From assembly GCA_031258265.1 (NCBI GenBank), contig JAIRNB010000263.1, forward strand, positions 1-7,234: a stretch of 7,234 bases of DNA, read 5' to 3'. Of this stretch, positions 4,035 to 7,234 are shown piece after piece (the first letter of the stretch is position 1; every line of letters starts with the position of its first letter). Source of the DNA: Treponema sp. (GTDB taxonomy: Bacteria > Spirochaetota > Spirochaetia > Treponematales > Breznakiellaceae). The notes beneath the pieces were generated by a model. That model was given only the letters and a program-made list of their open reading frames with translations. It was not told the origin of the DNA and searched no databases. A program made the translations under genes and the position numbers.

Positions 4035-6863
4035 TTAAATTGGGGCTTTCATTTTATCCGGCAGGGCCTCCGCGGCCCAACCGGCGACAATTTTTTTTAG
4101 GCCCTCGTTTATCAGTTTAAGGGGCTTCCCGCAGGCGGGGCAGGTAAAGCGGCCTCCCCCGTCCAAATGCCCTTTGGCGCAGCCGATACAGTAACTGGCG
4201 CCGCAGGAGGGACAAGTTCCCGCGGGGAGTTCATCCGGGGGCATGGCTACAAGCCGCAGAAAAGGCGCGGGCGGGGGATCCAGGGGTACCCGCCAGGTCC
4301 TGCCGCACTGCGCGCAGGGGATAAGCCGGGTAGTGCCGTCAAGAATCCGCTGCCGCAGTTCCTCCCGGCGTTCCGCGTCCTTCCCGGAAAGGGGGAGGCT
4401 GTCCAGCCGGGCGAGAATCTCCTCCGCCTCCTTCCAGCGCGCTGTGGAACCGTAAATCCAGCCCAGGGAATGGAGGGTAGGAACATGGGCCCCGTCCATT
4501 TCAAGGGCCGCCTTGCAGGCCGCCTCCGCCCGGGGGTATTCCCCTTTTTTCACCGCCACATAGGCGATAAGTTCCAGGACGGCGGGGGAGGGGGCAGTTT
4601 CATAGGCCCGGACCAGGAGGATGTCCGCCTCGCCGTAGGCGCCCGTTTCAACCAGGCAGGAAGCGCGGTTTACCAAAAATTCCGGGTTATCCGGGGCGGC
4701 GGCCAGGGCTTTTTGATAGTACCGCTCCGCCTTGTCGAACTGTCCGTCCCGGACCAGCAGGTTCCCCGCGCAGTTTGCCAGGATTCCCCCGGCATCCGGT
4801 TCCTGGTTTGTGTCCAGGATGTCCAGGGCCCGGTCCAGGGAACCCCGCAGGTACTGGTAGAGCGCCCGGTTCACCATCACCGGCGGCGTCTCCCCCAGGA
4901 CCAGGGCGGCGGTTTCCAGAAATTTTCCGGCGGCCTCCAGGTCCCCCGCCGCAAGACTGATCTGGGCGGCCAGATTATTCACCCAGCCCCAGCTTTGTCT
5001 TGATTCATCATAACCGGCGGTTTTACCGGGATCGGCCTCCCCTTCCGGGGCGGGCCCCCCCTGGGTAACGGCGGATTTTTCCCGGTTCACGGCGGGATCG
5101 AGGAGGGACAGGGCCTTTTCCAGATCGGAACGCAGCCGCGGGTCCCCGGGCTCGTTGTTCAGGAGGAAACGATTCTCCGCCAGCCGGAAATAAAAAAGGC
5201 CGTAGTCCGGGGCAATGCGGACCGCCTCCTCCAGCAGGGCAAGGGCCTCCCGGCGTTTTGCCTGGCGGATGAGGAGCAGGGCTCGTAGGTAGCTTATGGC
5301 CGGGTCCCTTTCAGCGGCTTTGATCTTCGCTTTACAGCTCAAGGCCGCGGACAAGTCAAATTCCCTGGCCGCCTCATCCCAGTTTTCTATGCCAAAAGCC
5401 CATTTCCCCGCCAGGGCATGGGCCTCCCACTGTTCCGGTCCCAGGGTTAAAAGCCTGGGGATCAAAACCCCCAGGTCCTGGTAATTCCCCGCCCGCAGGA
5501 AAGCCCGTCCCGCCGCCAGCGCGCGGTCCAGGGCGTCGGCCTTCCGGCCCAGGATTCCGTACATATTGGCGGCGTTAGCCGCGTGAATACCGTTTTCCCC
5601 GTCCAGCCCAAAGGCCCGGTCATAGGCCAGGGCGGCTTCCCCGTAGTCCCCCAATTCCCAATGGGCGTGTCCCAGGAGGGCCGCTAACGCAGCGTCACTG
5701 TTGCCGGCGCTTAGGGCTTTTTCGGCATACCCCCTTAACTCACCGCAGCGTCTCCGGGCGTAGAGGATCTTCGCTTTTTCTACAACGGCCTCCCGGCCAT
5801 AGCCGGTTTCCGTCCCGGCCTTCGCGGCCCCTTCTCCGGGGGGGTCTCCGGCCAGGCATGCGTCAATGTACTCCTCCGCTTCATCGTAAAGCCCCAGGGC
5901 CTGGGCCAGCCGGGCGGCCAGGAGCAGAGTCCGGGCTTCCCGCCCCGGAGAGTCCCGCAGCGCGGGGTCCTGGCGTACCTGAGTCTCTGCCCAAAGTTTT
6001 TTTAACTGCCCCAGGGCCGCGGCGTTTTCCCCCATGGCGGCAAAGCTCTCCGCCAGGCGCAGGCGCGCCGGGCCGCCTCGAATCGCGGCGGACCCCTCCG
6101 AATCGCGCCGGGCCGCCATGGTCCCATCCCACAGCCTCCACGCGGCCTCCACTTCGGCAATCCGGGTGTCCACGGAAAGGTAATCCAAATAGGCTTCGGC
6201 GGCGTATATCCCGGCCGGCGCCGGGGGAGGAAAGGCGGCTTCCCCTATGGGGGCGTGTTTAGCGGCGAGCTGCCCGGCGTCCTCATAGGAAGCCAGGGCG
6301 AATCCCAGGAACCCCGCTTCAATAGACGAATCGCCGGTCTCCCCCGCCCATAATCCGTTGATAAGCAGGGTTAAACGGGGTCCAAGGGCAATAATCGTAA
6401 GTTTTATCCCCGGACCGGGGGAAGGGGGGGGATCGAATTCGGTCCAGCCTATAAGAGCCTGGGGCATATTGTTCCGCACCACATCCAGCCGGAAATAACC
6501 CTTGGACGAGAGGAGAACCAGATAGTAGGTCCCCTCATTAAACATACGGAACATGATCCCCGCGGCCCCATAGCCCCCCTTACAGTCCAGCCGCAGCCGG
6601 GCGTTAAGGACCATATCCCGGTAACGGAAATTCCCCTCCACCCAGGCCAGGCATCTGGTTTTTTTCAGGCCGATCCCCAGACTCCTGTCCCGCAGATAGG
6701 CATCATAGGTATTTTCTGATTTAATATCAAAGCGGGTCCGGTTTGGTTTGGAGAAATTTGCTTCCCAAAATTCTTCAGGAATTTCAGTTCCCCTTCCCCT
6801 GCGGCGGAAAAGAGGGAAGCGGTAAAGGACCCGGAAAAAAATATACCGCAGGAAACCTGACAT
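4035..6863 (-). CDS. Large TPR protein with LamG-like N-terminus and eight-cysteine C-terminal zinc module
   Basis: This protein is about 942 residues long. Numbering here is from a possible TTG at 6887, giving 950; subtract 8 for the ATG at 6863. Residues 9-30 are hydrophobic and basic (FLRYIFFRVLYRFPLFRRR) and may anchor it to the membrane. Residues 35-240 resemble a concanavalin/LamG-like beta-sandwich of the kind found in DUF1080-type proteins. Residues about 270-840 hold many TPR helix pairs, clearest near the end (for example FDKAERYYQKALAAAPDNPEF and YPRAEAACKAALEMD). Residues 858-919 carry C-X2-C, C-X2-C-X4-C-X2-C and a final C-X2-C, plus His907, enough for two zinc ions in a ribbon or RING-like fold. 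TPRs bind partner proteins, so a scaffold role is likely; no enzyme motif is visible. Neither start has a good ribosome site; ATG is preferred. It diverges from the gene at 6924. Confidence 0.8.
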   Translation of the reverse strand: MSGFLRYIFFRVLYRFPLFRRRGRGTEIPEEFWEANFSKPNRTRFDIKSENTYDAYLRDRSLGIGLKKTRCLAWVEGNFRYRDMVLNARLRLDCKGGYGAAGIMFRMFNEGTYYLVLLSSKGYFRLDVVRNNMPQALIGWTEFDPPPSPGPGIKLTIIALGPRLTLLINGLWAGETGDSSIEAGFLGFALASYEDAGQLAAKHAPIGEAAFPPPAPAGIYAAEAYLDYLSVDTRIAEVEAAWRLWDGTMAARRDSEGSAAIRGGPARLRLAESFAAMGENAAALGQLKKLWAETQVRQDPALRDSPGREARTLLLAARLAQALGLYDEAEEYIDACLAGDPPGEGAAKAGTETGYGREAVVEKAKILYARRRCGELRGYAEKALSAGNSDAALAALLGHAHWELGDYGEAALAYDRAFGLDGENGIHAANAANMYGILGRKADALDRALAAGRAFLRAGNYQDLGVLIPRLLTLGPEQWEAHALAGKWAFGIENWDEAAREFDLSAALSCKAKIKAAERDPAISYLRALLLIRQAKRREALALLEEAVRIAPDYGLFYFRLAENRFLLNNEPGDPRLRSDLEKALSLLDPAVNREKSAVTQGGPAPEGEADPGKTAGYDESRQSWGWVNNLAAQISLAAGDLEAAGKFLETAALVLGETPPVMVNRALYQYLRGSLDRALDILDTNQEPDAGGILANCAGNLLVRDGQFDKAERYYQKALAAAPDNPEFLVNRASCLVETGAYGEADILLVRAYETAPSPAVLELIAYVAVKKGEYPRAEAACKAALEMDGAHVPTLHSLGWIYGSTARWKEAEEILARLDSLPLSGKDAERREELRQRILDGTTRLIPCAQCGRTWRVPLDPPPAPFLRLVAMPPDELPAGTCPSCGASYCIGCAKGHLDGGGRFTCPACGKPLKLINEGLKKIVAGWAAEALPDKMKAPI

Positions 6864-6923
6864 ACCAATGATGTACCGCAAAACCAAAACTAAGTCGAGG
6901 GAAACCGGCGCCGGGGTTAACCC

Positions 6924-7234
6924 ATGGCGGTAAAACCGGCAGACCGGCTGCTTTTTATCATTGCCCTTTCCATTTTGGGAATTGCGATACTGGTCAGGCT
7001 GCGGCCCGAAAAAATTTCGGAATCCCCCAAGGCCCCGGAACCCCTGCGGCTTGTGATCAGGGTGAGGGAAGGGGGCGGCCTTAAACCGGATGACATTAAA
7101 ACCTTAAGCGCCGGTTACCGCAGGGAAACACAGAACATCGATCTTGCCGTCACCACCGAAGGGGAAGCGGACATCATCATCACGGAAGGCTACCTTTTGG
7201 CGGAGGAAGCCGCCGCCGGTCTTTACCTCCCTTT
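6924..7234 (+). CDS. Membrane-anchored protein, N-terminal fragment (runs off the right edge)
   Basis: An open frame starts at ATG 6924 and stays open to the window end, giving 103 codons. A stop (TAA at 6918) lies two codons upstream, so this is the first possible ATG; GGGG at 6913-6916 could be the ribosome site. Residues 8-24 (RLLFIIALSILGIAILV) form a single hydrophobic segment, an uncleaved signal anchor or signal peptide. The following part has PLRLVIRVREGG (41-52) and EGEADIIITEGYLL (82-95). The latter faintly recalls periplasmic solute-binding proteins, where a similar strand precedes the binding site, but this is only an impression. Codon use and strong GC at third positions match the neighbouring genes, which supports a real gene. 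It diverges from the TPR gene with about 60 bases between starts. Confidence 0.65.
   Translation, partial: MAVKPADRLLFIIALSILGIAILVRLRPEKISESPKAPEPLRLVIRVREGGGLKPDDIKTLSAGYRRETQNIDLAVTTEGEADIIITEGYLLAEEAAAGLYLP

Noticed and set aside
4167..6262. Several open frames opposite or overlapping the TPR gene
   Set aside because: They are Pro/Gly/Arg-rich shadows produced by the GC-biased third codon positions of the TPR gene.

Overview
The window most likely comes from a spirochaete of the Treponema type, plausibly a termite-gut or other nitrogen-fixing treponeme. I infer this from the gene content: NifI-type PII proteins, a GltB-type glutamate synthase, a secreted YbjN-like protein and a large TPR protein of the kind common in treponemes. 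Moderately GC-rich genes alternate with hairpin-rich intergenic DNA. No rRNA, tRNA or intact marker gene is present, so the assignment is tentative.

Layout. (1) Positions 1-114, minus strand, hold the first 38 codons of a glutamate synthase large subunit (gltB), including the catalytic cysteine of the glutaminase domain. A candidate sigma-70 promoter lies just upstream. (2) Positions 115-1322 are about 1.2 kb with no convincing gene. They hold a direct repeat of exactly 100-bp period, many GC-rich hairpins, a TGT-N10-ACA motif (NifA-type enhancer consensus), a cluster of four hairpins, and finally a textbook sigma-54 promoter (TGGCATG-N4-TTGCT). (3) Positions 1323-2114, plus strand, hold nifI1 and nifI2, the paired PII-family regulators that normally sit between nifH and nifD. 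Here no nitrogenase structural gene lies on either side. (4) Positions 2178-3641, minus strand, hold a SpoU/TrmH-family RNA 2'-O-methyltransferase and a small secreted YbjN-like protein, separated by a terminator. (5) Positions 3642-4034 hold a good sigma-70 promoter for the YbjN-like gene. Between that promoter and the gene lies a 140-bp palindrome-packed element with 9-bp terminal inverted repeats. A two-copy tandem repeat follows. (6) Positions 4035-6863 (or 6887), minus strand, encode a roughly 942-950-residue protein with a LamG-like N-terminal domain, TPR repeats and a C-terminal eight-cysteine zinc-binding module. (7) From 6924 to the window edge, plus strand, is the start of a membrane-anchored protein of unknown function.

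How it fits together. The left third looks like a nitrogen-control locus. Glutamate synthase (the GOGAT half of ammonium assimilation) is transcribed away from an isolated pair of 2-oxoglutarate/ATP-sensing NifI proteins placed under sigma-54 control. The remaining genes look like ordinary chromosomal housekeeping or cell-envelope genes. Palindromes with the core CTGTCCA/TGGACAG occur at the 3' end of nifI2 and in the leader of the YbjN-like gene, which suggests a small non-autonomous repeat family spreading through intergenic DNA. The strongest leads are the nifH-less nifI1-nifI2 unit with its sigma-54 promoter, and the 140-bp element.
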